Positions 7,932 through 16,168 of a stretch of DNA of 64,000 nt are shown one piece after another. The notes below the pieces were generated by a model, which was not told the origin of the DNA, did not search any database, and worked only from the letters and a program-made list of their open reading frames with translations. The stretch lies in assembly GCA_047975005.1 (NCBI GenBank), contig JBKECW010000057.1:1-64000 (forward strand), in the 5' to 3' direction. Every line of letters begins with the position of its first letter. Positions within the stretch are counted from its first letter, which is position 1. Source of the DNA: JBKEAJ01 sp047975005. GTDB taxonomy: Bacteria > Bacteroidota > Bacteroidia > Bacteroidales > Prolixibacteraceae. The position numbers and the translations under genes are program-made.

Positions 7932-9125
7932 TCATTCAACATTCGGGGCAAAATTTTTCACAGCATCTTCTTCTATTTTCTCGCCACTCAATATTATCAA
8001 TCTTTCTATCACATTTCTGAGCTCTCTTATATTACCTGTCCAAGCCTTATTTTGCAGCGCAACAATAGCTCCTGTAGTTACTTCTTTGGGCTCAACTCCC
8101 AGCTCGTGGGAAATTCTGTCTACAAAATAATTGGTTAATATAGGTATATCATCCTTCCTTTCCGCCAACTTAGGCATTTTTATAAGGATAACACTTAATC
8201 GGTGGTACAAGTCCTCTCTAAAATTTCCTTTTTCTATCTCTTCCTGTATATCTTTATTCGTTGCGGCTATTATTCTAACATCTACATTAATGCTCTTATC
8301 ACTGCCTACTCTTGATATCTCATTTTCCTGAAGAGCTCTAAGCACCTTTGCCTGTGCCGACAAGCTCATGTCTCCTATTTCGTCAAGAAACAAGGTTCCT
8401 CCATTTGCTTGCTCAAATTTTCCTTTTCTCTGTTTTACTGCGGAAGTAAAAGCTCCTTTTTCGTGTCCGAACAACTCACTTTCAATTAGCTCTGAAGGAA
8501 TGGCAGCACAATTTACTTCTACAAATGGTTCTCTTTTTCTATTGCTAAAAGCGTGAATTCTCCGAGCTATTAATTCTTTTCCTGTTCCATTATCTCCAGT
8601 AATAAAAACCCTAGCTTCTGTGGGAGCAACCTTATCTGACATATCAAGGACTTTCTGCAATTTTTTTGAACTGCCTATAATCTCATATTTAGAATCTAAG
8701 CAAGACTCTTTCCTTACATGTGACAAATTACCTAACGGCTTTACTTTTTTAGGATTTGGGATAGCGTTTCTAGTATCTGCAATCTTTATAGCCCCCAACA
8801 ACCTGTTTAAATCTATAGGTTTTTCTATAAAATCAACAGCTCCTCGTTTAATAGCGTCCACTGCTGTATCGATTGTGCCATGTCCGGATATCATTATAAC
8901 GCGCCTATCACTATTATACTGCAGTATTTTATCTAACACCTCAAGACCATCTACATTGGGCATCTTTATATCACAGAAGATTATATCCGGCTCATTTTTA
9001 TTAGCGGCCTCTATCCCTTTTATTCCGTCCTCTGCCAAAAAAACACTATGTCCCTCAAACTCAAGAATCTCTTTCATAGTGTTTCGGACACTCCGTTCAT
9101 CATCTATTACTAAAATCTGTGACAT
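7932..9125 (-). CDS. sigma-54-dependent response regulator lacking a DNA-binding domain
   Basis: A 397-residue NtrC-type regulator. The receiver domain (1-120) has acidic residues D8/D9, phospho-acceptor D52 in IIFCDIKMPNVDG, and K102. The AAA+ domain (about 146-385) has Walker A GDNGTGKE (177-184), GAFTSA (224-229, a variant of the sigma-54-contacting GAFTGA loop), Walker B GTLFLDEI (243-250) and FREDLYHRL. The protein ends 15-20 residues after the AAA+ lid with NFAPNVE, so the usual Fis-type helix-turn-helix is absent. It may activate sigma-54 from solution, as FlgR/CtcC-type activators do. No partner kinase is adjacent. The stop is 31 bases from a strong terminator, arguing against a recent frameshift. 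Confidence 0.93.
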   Translation of the reverse strand: MSQILVIDDERSVRNTMKEILEFEGHSVFLAEDGIKGIEAANKNEPDIIFCDIKMPNVDGLEVLDKILQYNSDRRVIMISGHGTIDTAVDAIKRGAVDFIEKPIDLNRLLGAIKIADTRNAIPNPKKVKPLGNLSHVRKESCLDSKYEIIGSSKKLQKVLDMSDKVAPTEARVFITGDNGTGKELIARRIHAFSNRKREPFVEVNCAAIPSELIESELFGHEKGAFTSAVKQRKGKFEQANGGTLFLDEIGDMSLSAQAKVLRALQENEISRVGSDKSINVDVRIIAATNKDIQEEIEKGNFREDLYHRLSVILIKMPKLAERKDDIPILTNYFVDRISHELGVEPKEVTTGAIVALQNKAWTGNIRELRNVIERLIILSGEKIEEDAVKNFAPNVE

Positions 9126-9204
9126 AATTACATACTACCTTTTTACACTTGTACATTCTAGGCTGGCGAATATACAAATAATTTTATTATTTATTACCAT
9201 CAAG

Positions 9205-9801
9205 TTACTCAATATTAAAACTTTTCACAAATCCGCTCCACCCCCAAATTCCAACTCTCCCTACGTCTACAATTTCTTCGGTAGGCTTAAACGAATATGT
9301 ATGTTCGTCATTTAAGCAGGCTTTTATTTCAGACTTTGTAATTACAACTTTTAACTGATACCATTTATCAGAGTCTACATTAACCTTATAAAAGTTTCCC
9401 TCTGGCTTGTTACGTATTACCTTCCTCATGTTTCCGGAACCCAATGCATAATAATACAACTCTCCTAGCTCTCCATCACTTAAGGATGGCTCAAAAACTA
9501 GCATTTCAGCCTTATCAGAGTCCACTGCTCTGAACACAATGCCAAAAACGGTTGACGACTTGAACAAACACGATATTATGCCGGTCTCAATATAAGCATC
9601 TTTTAGCAATATTGCACCTCCAGCATCTCTCATTCCATTGTCAAAGTATAATACCGAATCTTTTTCGGCATCAAAGACTGTCTCAACATACACAACATCC
9701 TCATTGGGGTTTTCCCATTCTTGACTTTTAGGACTTATCTTGCAACTACTAAGCAAAGATACTGTTAGAGCAATAATGAAATACGCAAAATACCGTATCA
9801 T
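9205..9801 (-). CDS. lipoprotein, laminin-G/LamG-like fold suspected
   Basis: A 198-residue predicted lipoprotein. A hydrophobic signal ends in the lipobox LLSSC with acylated Cys20, so it should be anchored in a membrane facing the periplasm or surface. The mature part reads as a beta-rich concanavalin-like domain (GAILLKDAYIETGIISCLFK, FGIVFRAVDSD, WYQLKVVITKSEIKACLND, VGRVGIWGWSG), the pattern of LamG or DUF1080-type sugar-binding folds. That is my reading of the pattern and is unproven. It begins 2 bases after the mscS gene ends, so the two are co-transcribed. No catalytic residues are evident. Confidence 0.7.
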   Translation of the reverse strand: MIRYFAYFIIALTVSLLSSCKISPKSQEWENPNEDVVYVETVFDAEKDSVLYFDNGMRDAGGAILLKDAYIETGIISCLFKSSTVFGIVFRAVDSDKAEMLVFEPSLSDGELGELYYYALGSGNMRKVIRNKPEGNFYKVNVDSDKWYQLKVVITKSEIKACLNDEHTYSFKPTEEIVDVGRVGIWGWSGFVKSFNIE

Positions 9802-9803
9802 AA

Positions 9804-10691
9804 TTACTTCTGATGTTGGACTGACGATACAATATGTACGTCTTGCTGAGGAAATGGAATACTTATACTATTTTCGTCGAATGCTTTTTTAACTTTTTCC
9901 TGCATTTCAAAAAACACATTCCAATAGTCAGCTGTTTTTGTCCACATTCTAACATGAAGAATTATTGCACTATCAGCCATTTCTCCAAGACCAATAAATG
10001 GTTCAGGAGAATTCAACACTTGCCCCACAGAATCAATCTCCTTTTTAATAACAGCTTTGGCTCTATCCACGTCTTCGTCATAAGGGATGCTAAAGGTCAT
10101 GTCTACGCGACGAGTTGCAAGTTTAGTATAATTAACTATCTCTCCAGATATCATAACATTGTTAGGCATGTATATCACCTTGTTATCTGGAGTTACTAAT
10201 TTAGTGTTCAAGATGGTAATCAAATCTACAGTTCCTTTTTTATCGCCGATTTCAACAAAATCACCAATAGTCAATGGTTTAGAAACTAACAATATTACAC
10301 CGCCTGCAAAGTTCTGCAATGCTCCTGATAACGCCATGCCGATAGCCAAGCCAAGTGCACCCAAGAAAGCAATAAACGAAGAGGTGTCAACTCCGAGTTT
10401 TCCTATGACAATAATTGCCAGAATTACTTTTAGGGAGACGCTAATAATAGAGCTTGTAAATCCTCTTACTGATTTATCACTTATCCTTCTGTCTAGAATC
10501 TTATTTGTAAGATTGCAGATAAACTTAACAAGTAGCCACCCTACGATCAATATCAATATGGCACTCACTATATTCATAGAATACTTTACAATAACATCCC
10601 AATACTCAGACATTAAAAACTCTTTTGCATCCTCGGGCTGACTAGCCGTTGAAACATCTGCACTCTGCAGAAAAGAAAATAAAACTCTCAT
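9804..10691 (-). CDS. small-conductance mechanosensitive channel (MscS family)
   Basis: A 295-residue MscS-type channel of the inner membrane that releases solutes on hypo-osmotic shock. Three membrane segments lie at roughly residues 33-60, 80-100 and 108-140. The third is the Gly/Ala-rich pore helix GLAIGMALSGALQNFAGGV, followed by the family signature PLTIGDFVEIGDKKGTV and the cytoplasmic beta and alpha/beta cage. Length is close to E. coli MscS. The N-terminal 25 residues are polar and poorly conserved, so the exact start is less certain. It forms a pair with the downstream lipoprotein. Confidence 0.92.
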   Translation of the reverse strand: MRVLFSFLQSADVSTASQPEDAKEFLMSEYWDVIVKYSMNIVSAILILIVGWLLVKFICNLTNKILDRRISDKSVRGFTSSIISVSLKVILAIIVIGKLGVDTSSFIAFLGALGLAIGMALSGALQNFAGGVILLVSKPLTIGDFVEIGDKKGTVDLITILNTKLVTPDNKVIYMPNNVMISGEIVNYTKLATRRVDMTFSIPYDEDVDRAKAVIKKEIDSVGQVLNSPEPFIGLGEMADSAIILHVRMWTKTADYWNVFFEMQEKVKKAFDENSISIPFPQQDVHIVSSVQHQK

Positions 10692-10782
10692 TCTTAATTT
10701 TTTTTACAGCACTAAAGATTTCAGTAGCGCCATGCATTTAAACATATTTACCTTAAAAGTCCTCTTAAATTCAAAATTAACA

Positions 10783-11223
10783 CTATTTAAAACGCTCAAC
10801 TAGCGAGAAGAAGAAATCGACCTCATGGACAGCATTCTCGTCTGTATCAGATGCGTGTACAGCATTATGAGTTGTTGACTGTCCGTATTTATTTCTTATT
10901 GTCCCCTCTTTTGCTTCTTTTGGGTTGGTTGCTCCAATCAGTTCTCGCAGCTCTTTCACGGCGTCATCCTTAATAAGCAAAGCTGCCAATACTGGTCCAG
11001 AAGCAATGAACTCTGTGAGCTCGTTGTAAAAGGGTTTCTCTGCATGCACTCGATAAAATAAATCGGCTTGCCATTTTTTCAAGTTTACGAGTTTTATTGC
11101 ACCAATTTTAAATCCGGCGTCATTTACCATTTTCAAAATCCCTCCAATATAATTGTTCTGTACTGCCGTTGGCTTTACCAGCAACAAAGTCTGATTTCCT
11201 GCGTTTTCCATTTTATTATTCAT
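10783..11223 (-). CDS. ndk: nucleoside diphosphate kinase
   Basis: A 146-residue NDP kinase that equilibrates NTP and dNTP pools through a phosphohistidine. The active-site His123 lies in NAVHASDT; TLLLVKPTAVQNN near residue 12 is the characteristic N-terminal strand. Either M1 or M5 could be the start; both are ATG and M1 is chosen arbitrarily. The gene has its own promoter (11255-11285) and is transcribed toward mscS, 91 bases away. Confidence 0.95.
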   Translation of the reverse strand: MNNKMENAGNQTLLLVKPTAVQNNYIGGILKMVNDAGFKIGAIKLVNLKKWQADLFYRVHAEKPFYNELTEFIASGPVLAALLIKDDAVKELRELIGATNPKEAKEGTIRNKYGQSTTHNAVHASDTDENAVHEVDFFFSLVERFK

Positions 11224-11254
11224 TAAAAGCTATATTTCAAAAGTCAATACCCAA

Positions 11255-11285
11255 CAAAGATAATTGATATTATTACAATTCACAA
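11255..11285 (-). promoter_or_regulatory. Bacteroidota-type promoter for ndk
   Basis: On the minus strand TTG (11285-11283), a 20-base spacer and TATCTTTG (11262-11255) match the -33/-7 consensus. It is 32 bases upstream of the ndk start. Confidence 0.65.
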
Positions 11286-11395
11286 TTATTGAACACTCCT
11301 AATTTAGGCACTAAATAACATGGCACTACAATAAAGGCAAAACCATGCCCTTAGCTCTACTCATCTCAGAATGTCCATGATATTCTATTTTTTAC

Positions 11396-11403
11396 TACTT
11401 TTG
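11396..11403 (+). promoter_or_regulatory. -7 element upstream of fabG
   Basis: TACTTTTG matches TAnnTTTG, 33 bases before the fabG ATG. No clear TTG partner was found. Confidence 0.45.
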
Positions 11404-11435
11404 TGAAATTATCAAGCACTAAATAATTATAAAAG

Positions 11436-12182
11436 ATGACATTACTAAAAGGGAAAACTGCAATTATCACAGGAGCTTCCAGAGGAATTGGAAAAGCCTT
11501 GGCGCTTTGTTTTGCAAAGGCGGGAGCAAATGTAGCCTTTACTGATTTAAGGGCTGACGAGAATATGTCTGCAACCGAAGCAGAGATAGCAAAACTTGGA
11601 GTAAAAGCAAAAGGCTATGCCTCGGATGCTTCAAACTTTGAAGAGACTGACAAGGTTGTTAATCAGATAGTAGAAGATTTTGGAGCTCTGGATATATTAG
11701 TGAACAACGCAGGTATCACCATGGACACTCTTTTGATGAGAATGACTGAACAACAGTGGGATACAGTAATAAATGTAAACCTAAAATCAGCATTCAACTT
11801 CACCAAAGCTGCACAACGCACTATGCTAAAGCAGCGCAGCGGCTCAATCATCAACATGAGCTCGGTTGTAGGGGTTAGTGGCAACGCAGGACAAGCAAAT
11901 TATTCAGCGTCTAAAGCTGGAATGATAGGGCTAACAAAATCAGTTGCAATAGAACTCGGCTCACGAGGAATAAGGTGTAATGCTATCGCTCCGGGATTTA
12001 TTATTACAGAGATGACAGCCAAAATACCAGAGGATGCAAGAAAAGCATGGGAAGCTAAAATACCTCTTCGCAGGGGAGGAACTCCTGAGGAAGTGGCAAA
12101 CGTTGCCCTGTTTTTAGCATCGGACTTATCGGCGTATGTTAGTGGACAGGTCATCCCTGTTTGTGGCGCAATGAATACGTAA
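11436..12182 (+). CDS. fabG: 3-oxoacyl-[acyl-carrier-protein] reductase
   Basis: A 248-residue short-chain dehydrogenase that reduces beta-ketoacyl-ACP with NADPH in fatty acid elongation. The cofactor loop TGASRGIG is at 12-19, NNAG at 90-93, and the catalytic Ser143, Tyr156 and Lys160 lie in MSSVVG and NYSASKAG. The C terminus VSGQVIPVCGAMNT replaces the more common VDGGM ending. The first hydrophobic residues, length and NYSASK context match FabG better than other SDRs, but adjacent fab genes are absent. It is followed by its own terminator. Confidence 0.92.
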   Translation: MTLLKGKTAIITGASRGIGKALALCFAKAGANVAFTDLRADENMSATEAEIAKLGVKAKGYASDASNFEETDKVVNQIVEDFGALDILVNNAGITMDTLLMRMTEQQWDTVINVNLKSAFNFTKAAQRTMLKQRSGSIINMSSVVGVSGNAGQANYSASKAGMIGLTKSVAIELGSRGIRCNAIAPGFIITEMTAKIPEDARKAWEAKIPLRRGGTPEEVANVALFLASDLSAYVSGQVIPVCGAMNT

Positions 12183-12193
12183 GAAACACACAC

Positions 12194-12240
12194 AAAAAAA
12201 AGATGCGTTATGTAAGATTATACATACGCATCTTTTTTTT
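12194..12240 (+). terminator. intrinsic terminator of fabG
   Basis: An A-rich arm ending GATGCGT-ATGTA (12194-12214, one bulged T) pairs with TACATACGCATC (12221-12232), which is followed by eight T. The loop is six bases. A strong candidate that could also work leftward. Confidence 0.85.
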
Positions 12241-12303
12241 GTATAGCTCTCGAATAAGACGTAAAAATCCTTACCACAAGGAATAAACTACAATTAAAAT
12301 CGC

Positions 12304-12921
12304 ATGATATTAGAGATTTACCCTAGCAGCCCGGACAAAAACAAACTCAAAGAGGTATCTGAATGTCTTAATAATGGAGGAGTAATAATATATGCAACAG
12401 ATACGGTTTTTGCTGCTGGTTGCGATATAACAAACAAGGCTGCCATAGAGAGACTAAAAAAGATAAAGATGCTATTAGGCTCAGACAATCAAGAATTTAC
12501 AATGCTATGCAAAGATCTCTCTCAAATGTCCGAGTTTTGCAAGCCAATTCCGTCAAACACATTCAGAGAGATAAAGAAATGTACTCCGGGGGCATACACA
12601 TTTGTGCTAGAATCAAGTAAAGAAGTATCAAAACAGCTAAACCTAAAAAGAAAAGAAATCGGTATAAGAATAAGCAACTCACAAACAGTCAAGATGCTGT
12701 TGGAACACCACAGCAATCCTCTGCTAAGTACTTCTATATATAGTGTATATGACAACGAAAAATACTACTTTAGCAACGTGTCTGAAATATCTGAGGAGCT
12801 AATTGATGAGTCTGATATTATTATTGATACAAGTGAATACTGTGGTATTATCCCAACCACTGTCATTGACTGCACTAACGGGAATTTTGAAGTTATACGA
12901 GAAGGCTTGGGACAGTTATAG
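12304..12921 (+). CDS. Sua5/YciO/YrdC family protein (threonylcarbamoyl-AMP synthase-like)
   Basis: A 205-residue YrdC-fold protein. Family members make threonylcarbamoyl-AMP from threonine, bicarbonate and ATP for the t6A37 modification of ANN-decoding tRNAs. Supporting segments are the GGVIIYATDTVFAAGCD block near residues 28-44, IERLKKIKM, CTPGAYTFVLE near 97, IGIRISNS near 126, and the terminal STVIDCT-like PTTVIDCTNGNFEVIREG. The usual KxR..K motif is partly altered (TVFAAGCDI rather than TVYGLG), so it may belong to the YciO branch, whose role is less clear. It is flanked by fabG and the convergent trkA, with only 4 bases to the trkA stop. Confidence 0.85.
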   Translation: MILEIYPSSPDKNKLKEVSECLNNGGVIIYATDTVFAAGCDITNKAAIERLKKIKMLLGSDNQEFTMLCKDLSQMSEFCKPIPSNTFREIKKCTPGAYTFVLESSKEVSKQLNLKRKEIGIRISNSQTVKMLLEHHSNPLLSTSIYSVYDNEKYYFSNVSEISEELIDESDIIIDTSEYCGIIPTTVIDCTNGNFEVIREGLGQL

Positions 12922-12925
12922 CCAA

Positions 12926-14269
12926 CTACCCCACTCTGAATAATTTTCCGACTTTTTTTATTGACTCTGGCTTGACAAAAACCACAACCTTGTCGCCGGC
13001 CATAATACGAGATTCCCCATTAACCAAGAAGCTGGAATTGCCTCGTATAGCAGCACCAATTATAGCACCATCCGGCATGTTTAAGTCTTTTACTTTTTTT
13101 GTTGTTATTTTTGCTTTATCCTTAGCAATAAATTCAAAGACCTCTGCATTCGTAGATGTTAGATATCTAACATGTATTACCTCCTCGTCAAGTGTAAATT
13201 TATAAATATACCCTGCCGAAATCTTCTTTTTGTTTATTATACTGCCGATACCCAAACTCTGTGCGATACTCAAGAAATCTATATTCTCAATCTCTGCACA
13301 TGTCCGTTTTACACCAAAATTCTTTGCCATACTACAACACAGGATATTTGTTTCTGAATTTCCTGTTACTGCAACAAGAGCATCCATTTCATGTATGCCC
13401 TCCTCCTTTAACAATTCGAGGTGCCTACCATCTCCATTTATCACAAGAACTCCATCTCCCAAACGCTCTGCTAGTTTGACGCAGCGATCTTTATCTTGTT
13501 CAATAACTGTAATATTAAAGTGTGAGCCCAAGCGTTCTATCGCCTTCTGGGCTATCCTGCTACCGCCTACAAACATTATATTTTTAATGTCGAATATCGT
13601 TTTGCCTGCAAGTTCAAACACGTGTAGCTCATTGTCCCTTGTGGTCATAAAGAATGCAATGTCGCCAGGCAATATAGCGTCTTTCCCCGTAGGGATAATC
13701 GTATCGTAGCCTCTACTTATCGCAACACACAATATATTATCGTCCATAGCATGCAACTCATTCATCGTTTTATTTACGATTTGTGCATTGTCTCTAATTT
13801 TAATGCCTAGCAAAATTAAGTTACTTCCTGAAAATTCAATCATCTGACGTGTACCAACATTTTTTATTGATACCGATATTTCTTTGGCGGCAAGGCTCTC
13901 GGGCAATATCAACACATCTACTCCCATGTTTCTAAACAATTCTCGGTTGGGCTCTGTGAGGTATTCTTGATTACTAATTCTGCCAATTGTTCGTGCGGCT
14001 CCAATTTGTTTAGCCAACATACATGCCAGTATATTACGTTCTTCGTAAGGCGTAACTCCAATAAACAAGTCTGCCCTGTATACCTCTGCCTTTTTTAAGT
14101 CGACAAGCGATTGAGGCGAGCCTTCAACACACATTAAATCCATCGAAGCGGCTAATCTTTTCAGATTCTCGGGGTCTTCGTCTAGTACAATTATATTATG
14201 ATCATCATTTGAAAGAAGTCTTGCCAGATGTGTGCCGACTTCTCCTGCTCCGGCTATTACAATTCTCAT
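12926..14269 (-). CDS. trkA: Trk system potassium uptake protein TrkA
   Basis: A 447-residue peripheral membrane regulator that gates TrkH potassium channels in response to NAD(H)/ATP. It is the duplicated form: the first RCK-N domain starts MRIVIAGAGEVGTHLARLL, the first RCK-C covers about 140-225, the second RCK-N begins IMFVGGSRIAQKAIERLG near 230, and the second RCK-C ends at about 445. No trkH lies beside it; the neighbouring genes are a HIT protein upstream and a YrdC protein convergently downstream. A terminator separates it from the HIT gene, so it probably has its own promoter. Confidence 0.94.
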   Translation of the reverse strand: MRIVIAGAGEVGTHLARLLSNDDHNIIVLDEDPENLKRLAASMDLMCVEGSPQSLVDLKKAEVYRADLFIGVTPYEERNILACMLAKQIGAARTIGRISNQEYLTEPNRELFRNMGVDVLILPESLAAKEISVSIKNVGTRQMIEFSGSNLILLGIKIRDNAQIVNKTMNELHAMDDNILCVAISRGYDTIIPTGKDAILPGDIAFFMTTRDNELHVFELAGKTIFDIKNIMFVGGSRIAQKAIERLGSHFNITVIEQDKDRCVKLAERLGDGVLVINGDGRHLELLKEEGIHEMDALVAVTGNSETNILCCSMAKNFGVKRTCAEIENIDFLSIAQSLGIGSIINKKKISAGYIYKFTLDEEVIHVRYLTSTNAEVFEFIAKDKAKITTKKVKDLNMPDGAIIGAAIRGNSSFLVNGESRIMAGDKVVVFVKPESIKKVGKLFRVG

Positions 14270-14298
14270 CTCTTATGTGATTTGACAGATGTAAAATG

Positions 14299-14331
14299 AA
14301 AAAGTCTACCATTCTGTTGCATAGGTAGACT
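14299..14331 (-). terminator. intrinsic terminator after the HIT gene
   Basis: On the minus strand AGTCTACC (14331-14324) pairs with GGTAGACT (14310-14303) across a 13-base loop and runs into five T. It should end the greA-HIT transcript before trkA. Confidence 0.75.
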
Positions 14332-14339
14332 CTCTTACG

Positions 14340-14732
14340 TTATAAATATTTTTTTATTTCTTGTTGAATCTCCTCAAACTCATCAGGCTCAAGTTTCTTT
14401 TTCTTGGAGAAGTCCAACAAATCACTTTCCTTTTGCATGGGTATCAGATGTATGTGAGCATGTGCTACTTCCAGGCCTATAACCGTCATACCAACCTTTT
14501 TGCAAGGAATAGCTTTTGCCAATGCCTTGGCAATTTTCTTTGCAAATAAATACAAATCGGCATAAGCATCGTCAGGCAGGTCAAATATATTATCAACTTC
14601 CTGTTTAGGAATCACTAGAACATGTCCACGCCCCACGGGGAATACATCCAAGATGGCTATATTATTATCATCCTCAGCTATTTTATAGCAAGGGATTTCA
14701 CCCATTATTATTTTAGTAAATATCGAAGCCAT
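14340..14732 (-). CDS. HIT family nucleotide-binding protein
   Basis: A 130-residue histidine triad protein, a purine nucleotide phosphoramidate or dinucleotide hydrolase of the Hint/Fhit superfamily. The start SIFTKIIMGEIPCYKIAED and the triad VAHAHIHLIPM near residues 89-99 are diagnostic; the central His of the HAHIH run acts as nucleophile. It follows greA by 5 bases and is followed by a terminator, giving a two-gene greA-HIT operon. The physiological substrate is unknown in bacteria. Confidence 0.94.
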   Translation of the reverse strand: MASIFTKIIMGEIPCYKIAEDDNNIAILDVFPVGRGHVLVIPKQEVDNIFDLPDDAYADLYLFAKKIAKALAKAIPCKKVGMTVIGLEVAHAHIHLIPMQKESDLLDFSKKKKLEPDEFEEIQQEIKKYL

Positions 14733-14737
14733 CTTAT

Positions 14738-15208
14738 TTATATGGAGATATCCTCTATTTTAAATTCAATTACTCCTGACGGCACTTTAATTTCGGCAAT
14801 ATCTCCCACTTTTTTACCAAGCAAACCTTGTGCAATAGGAGTTTTAATAGATATTTTGCCTTGCTTGATATCAGCCTCATGTTCAGACACTATAGTATAC
14901 ACTATCTGACTGTTATTCTGAGTGTTGCGCAATGTAACCTTATTCAATATCTGAACCGACGAGGGATCAATTTTTGATTCGTCTATTATTCTGGCATTAG
15001 CTATTTTTTCCTGCAATTCTGCTATCTTAGCCTCAAGCATTCCTTGCGCATCTTTTGCTGCGTCATACTCTGCGTTTTCAGAAATATCACCCTTATCAAT
15101 AGCCTCTCCTATCAGCCTTGATATCTTCGGTCTCTCAACATTAACAAGCTGTTTCAGGTCTTGCTTTAATTTGTTTAAGCCATCTTCTGTTATATACGAA
15201 ATAGCCAT
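14738..15208 (-). CDS. greA: transcription elongation factor GreA
   Basis: A 156-residue factor that enters the RNA polymerase secondary channel and stimulates transcript cleavage in backtracked complexes. The N-terminal antiparallel coiled coil (about 1-75) includes GEAIDKGDISENAEYDAAKD, carrying the acidic tip residues; the C-terminal FKBP-like domain holds SIKTPIAQGLLGKKVGD. Length matches GreA. It has a well-formed promoter about 90 bases upstream and is followed immediately by the HIT gene. Confidence 0.97.
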   Translation of the reverse strand: MAISYITEDGLNKLKQDLKQLVNVERPKISRLIGEAIDKGDISENAEYDAAKDAQGMLEAKIAELQEKIANARIIDESKIDPSSVQILNKVTLRNTQNNSQIVYTIVSEHEADIKQGKISIKTPIAQGLLGKKVGDIAEIKVPSGVIEFKIEDISI

Positions 15209-15298
15209 AATTCTGTTTTACTTATATTTATAAAAAAATAAACCACGACACTTTCGTGACGTGCTTCCATTTACAATTCACTTCTCTTTAATCTACCG

Positions 15299-15328
15299 CA
15301 AAGTTAATACAATTTTATTCTAAACCAA
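15299..15328 (-). promoter_or_regulatory. Bacteroidota-type promoter for greA
   Basis: On the minus strand TTG (15328-15326), a 19-base spacer and TAACTTTG (15306-15299). The predicted 5' leader of about 85 bases carries a small hairpin (CACGA-CACTT-TCGTG, 15244-15258). Confidence 0.7.
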
Positions 15329-15365
15329 AAATAGAAATAACTTTAAATCTTGATTATCTTTTATT

Positions 15366-15638
15366 CTAATCTAGGCTCACTGTCAACTGACGAACTTTCA
15401 TTTCTTGGCATACTGCAGACAACTCCGACAAAGAGCCTGTCAACACATCACATTTACCCTTATAGTGCACAATAAAAGCACATTGCTCTGCCTGCACCTC
15501 ATCATGCCCACAAAGCTCAATAAGAGAATCTATAACAAAATCGAATGTATTAAAGTCATCATTATGCAGTATAAGACTTCGTAATTCTTCTTGTTCATTT
15601 TCTGCTCTTACATTTTTCTTTATTTTTTTATCTGTCAT
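15366..15638 (-). CDS. clpS: ATP-dependent Clp protease adaptor ClpS
   Basis: A 90-residue ClpS adaptor, which binds N-degron substrates and hands them to ClpA/ClpC. The core LILHNDDFNTFDFVIDSLIELCGHDEVQAEQCAFIVHYKGKC carries the substrate-pocket residues (HNDDFN) and the C-terminal VxxxGS-like part. The 20-residue N-terminal extension is charged, as in other ClpS proteins. It lies 51 bases downstream of a membrane-protein gene in the same direction. No clpA or clpC is in the window. Confidence 0.93.
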   Translation of the reverse strand: MTDKKIKKNVRAENEQEELRSLILHNDDFNTFDFVIDSLIELCGHDEVQAEQCAFIVHYKGKCDVLTGSLSELSAVCQEMKVRQLTVSLD

Positions 15639-15689
15639 ATAAGCTATTTAAAAGATTAACAAACTATACTATAGTTGCAGTTAAAGAAT

Positions 15690-16100
15690 TCAAAAGTACT
15701 TCGGCTTAATTATTTCACTGTAAATAACAGCTTTATCAATACTAAAATCCCTAAGCAAACGGTGCTTATTTCCGGTTGATACGTCTTCCTTTCTTTTATA
15801 GGAGCTCAAATCATTACGCCTCACCAACGAACGCCCCTCTTCCCTAGAGACATCATCAAGAACTGTGCTAGAAAGGGAAGGACGAGAAGACACACGAGAT
15901 ACAGTTTGTACTGTAGGGATATCTTCCTCCTCTATATTATTGTTGTCAACACCAAGAAATCTTCCTAAAATCTCCTTGACATCCACACTCGTATCAGCAT
16001 CCTCGGGTACGCTTTTCTTTTTGTCGTTTTTTGAAAAGGCACCAAACAACTGATATAAAACAACCCCAATAATTAATAAATAATACAAAAAATCATCCAT
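15690..16100 (-). CDS. single-pass membrane protein of unknown function
   Basis: A 136-residue protein I cannot assign. One hydrophobic segment at about residues 4-22 (DDFLYYLLIIGVVLYQLFGA) is followed by a Lys/Asp-rich and Ser-rich linker likely to be disordered, and a more ordered tail (HRLLRDFSIDKAVIYSEIIKPKYF) that looks conserved by its mix of hydrophobic and charged residues. Topology would put the linker and tail in the cytoplasm. It is upstream of clpS, so it may share a transcript. Low complexity of the middle limits any homology call. Confidence 0.75.
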   Translation of the reverse strand: MDDFLYYLLIIGVVLYQLFGAFSKNDKKKSVPEDADTSVDVKEILGRFLGVDNNNIEEEDIPTVQTVSRVSSRPSLSSTVLDDVSREEGRSLVRRNDLSSYKRKEDVSTGNKHRLLRDFSIDKAVIYSEIIKPKYF

Positions 16101-16168
16101 AATATTATGTATTTTTGTCCGTTAAAACATGGTATAAGCACTATACAATAAAAACGTAAAGGTAAAAT

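Noticed and set aside
7932..9125. Loss of the HTH in the sigma-54 regulator as a frameshift artefact
   Set aside because: Only 31 bases separate the stop from a perfect terminator, too little to encode a Fis domain in any frame.
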